From positions 1 through 23,060 of IMG/VR virus record IMGVR_UViG_3300020478_000072: 23,060 bases of DNA. One strand, 5' to 3'. The notes under the pieces are model-generated. The model was given only the letters and a program-made list of their open reading frames with translations, was not told where the DNA came from and made no database searches. This DNA comes from a virus. Both the position numbers and the translations under genes were made by a program. Below, piece by piece: positions 22,899 to 23,060 of the stretch (position 1 is its first letter; each line of letters begins with the position of its first letter).

Positions 22899-23041
22899 GA
22901 GAAAAGATATACGAGAGAAACCCTAACACAGGAGTTATTCGTTGGCGTTATGTAGGCGAAAGTCCTGATAAGTTTGGGTGGCCAAATTATGGAAGGATAT
23001 TGAAAGATGGAAAAAAACGAAAGATACTTAAAAGCACTTGA
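22874..23041 (+). CDS. Small basic hypothetical protein (55 aa)
   Basis: Start chosen at ATG 22874 with AGGA (22862-22865) at good spacing; an in-frame GTG at 22853 is less likely. The protein (MAKAKQKVREKIYERNPNTG, then VIRWRYVGESPDKFGWPNYG and a Lys/Arg tail) is strongly basic, with a central Gly/Trp/Tyr-rich strand region. It overlaps its neighbours on both sides, typical of tightly packed small phage genes. Function not recognised. Confidence 0.6.
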   Translation: MAKAKQKVREKIYERNPNTGVIRWRYVGESPDKFGWPNYGRILKDGKKRKILKST

Positions 23042-23060
23042 AAAGATGAAAAGTAAGAAA
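23007..23060 (+). CDS. Start of a further small gene, cut by window end
   Basis: ATG at 23007 preceded by AAGGA (22993-22997). Eighteen codons (MEKNERYLKALEKMKSKK) remain open to the edge of the window. The start lies within the preceding small gene in another frame. It looks like a charged helix; nothing more can be said. Confidence 0.5.
   Translation, partial: MEKNERYLKALEKMKSKK

Noticed and set aside
1-23060. GANTC avoidance, which would tie the phage to a CcrM host
   Set aside because: GATTC, GACTC, GAGTC and GAATC all occur repeatedly, so no avoidance is apparent.

Overview
The window is a densely packed, AT-rich (roughly one third G+C by eye) segment of a T4-superfamily contractile-tailed phage genome. 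All convincing genes lie on the + strand. Gene order (terminase, sheath, tube, portal, prohead core, protease, scaffold, capsid, gp3, UvsY, UvsW, gp55, gp47, gp46) follows the core module of marine T4-like phages. The low G+C content and a block of marine-type accessory enzymes suggest a phage of an AT-rich marine bacterium. A SAR11/Pelagibacter-type or picocyanobacterial host is plausible, but the sequence does not prove either.

Layout. Positions 1-2531: the 3' end of a 2-oxoglutarate/Fe(II) oxygenase, then small and large terminase (gp16, gp17). Positions 2548-6725: a leader with a late-promoter-like box, then sheath gp18, tube gp19 and portal gp20. Positions 6736-8156: a gp67-like core protein and three small unknown genes. 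Positions 8164-11428: protease gp21, scaffold gp22 and capsid gp23, with T4-type TATAAATA late promoters before gp21 and gp22. A strong intrinsic terminator follows gp23, and a third TATAAATA box then starts gp3. Positions 12169-18938: a near-consensus sigma70 promoter opens the recombination/transcription block: UvsY, a second 2OG oxygenase, the UvsW helicase, an LSm-like protein, the late sigma factor gp55 (own sigma70 promoter), gp47, a small GTG-start gene and gp46. Positions 18931-22722: a tightly overlapping accessory operon of peptide deformylase, a DSBH-like protein, a GNAT/aspartyl-hydroxylase fusion, a PLP-dependent ACC-deaminase-like enzyme and a GNAT acetyltransferase. The window ends with very small genes behind another sigma70 promoter.

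Working together: the left half builds and fills the head and tail and reads as late genes served by gp55-dependent TATAAATA promoters. The right half (UvsY/UvsW/gp46/gp47) runs recombination-dependent replication and uses host-type promoters, one of which makes the late sigma factor itself.

The most striking signals beyond the genes are global. By hand scan, CATG, ACGT and ACAGT/ACTGT are absent from the whole 23 kb. GATC occurs only as GGATC/GATCC, and GATGC only as GGATGC. In addition, three promoters are placed so that predicted transcription starts at, or within 3 nt of, the start codon, implying leaderless mRNAs. A perfect extended -10 sigma70 promoter also points antisense upstream of gp55.
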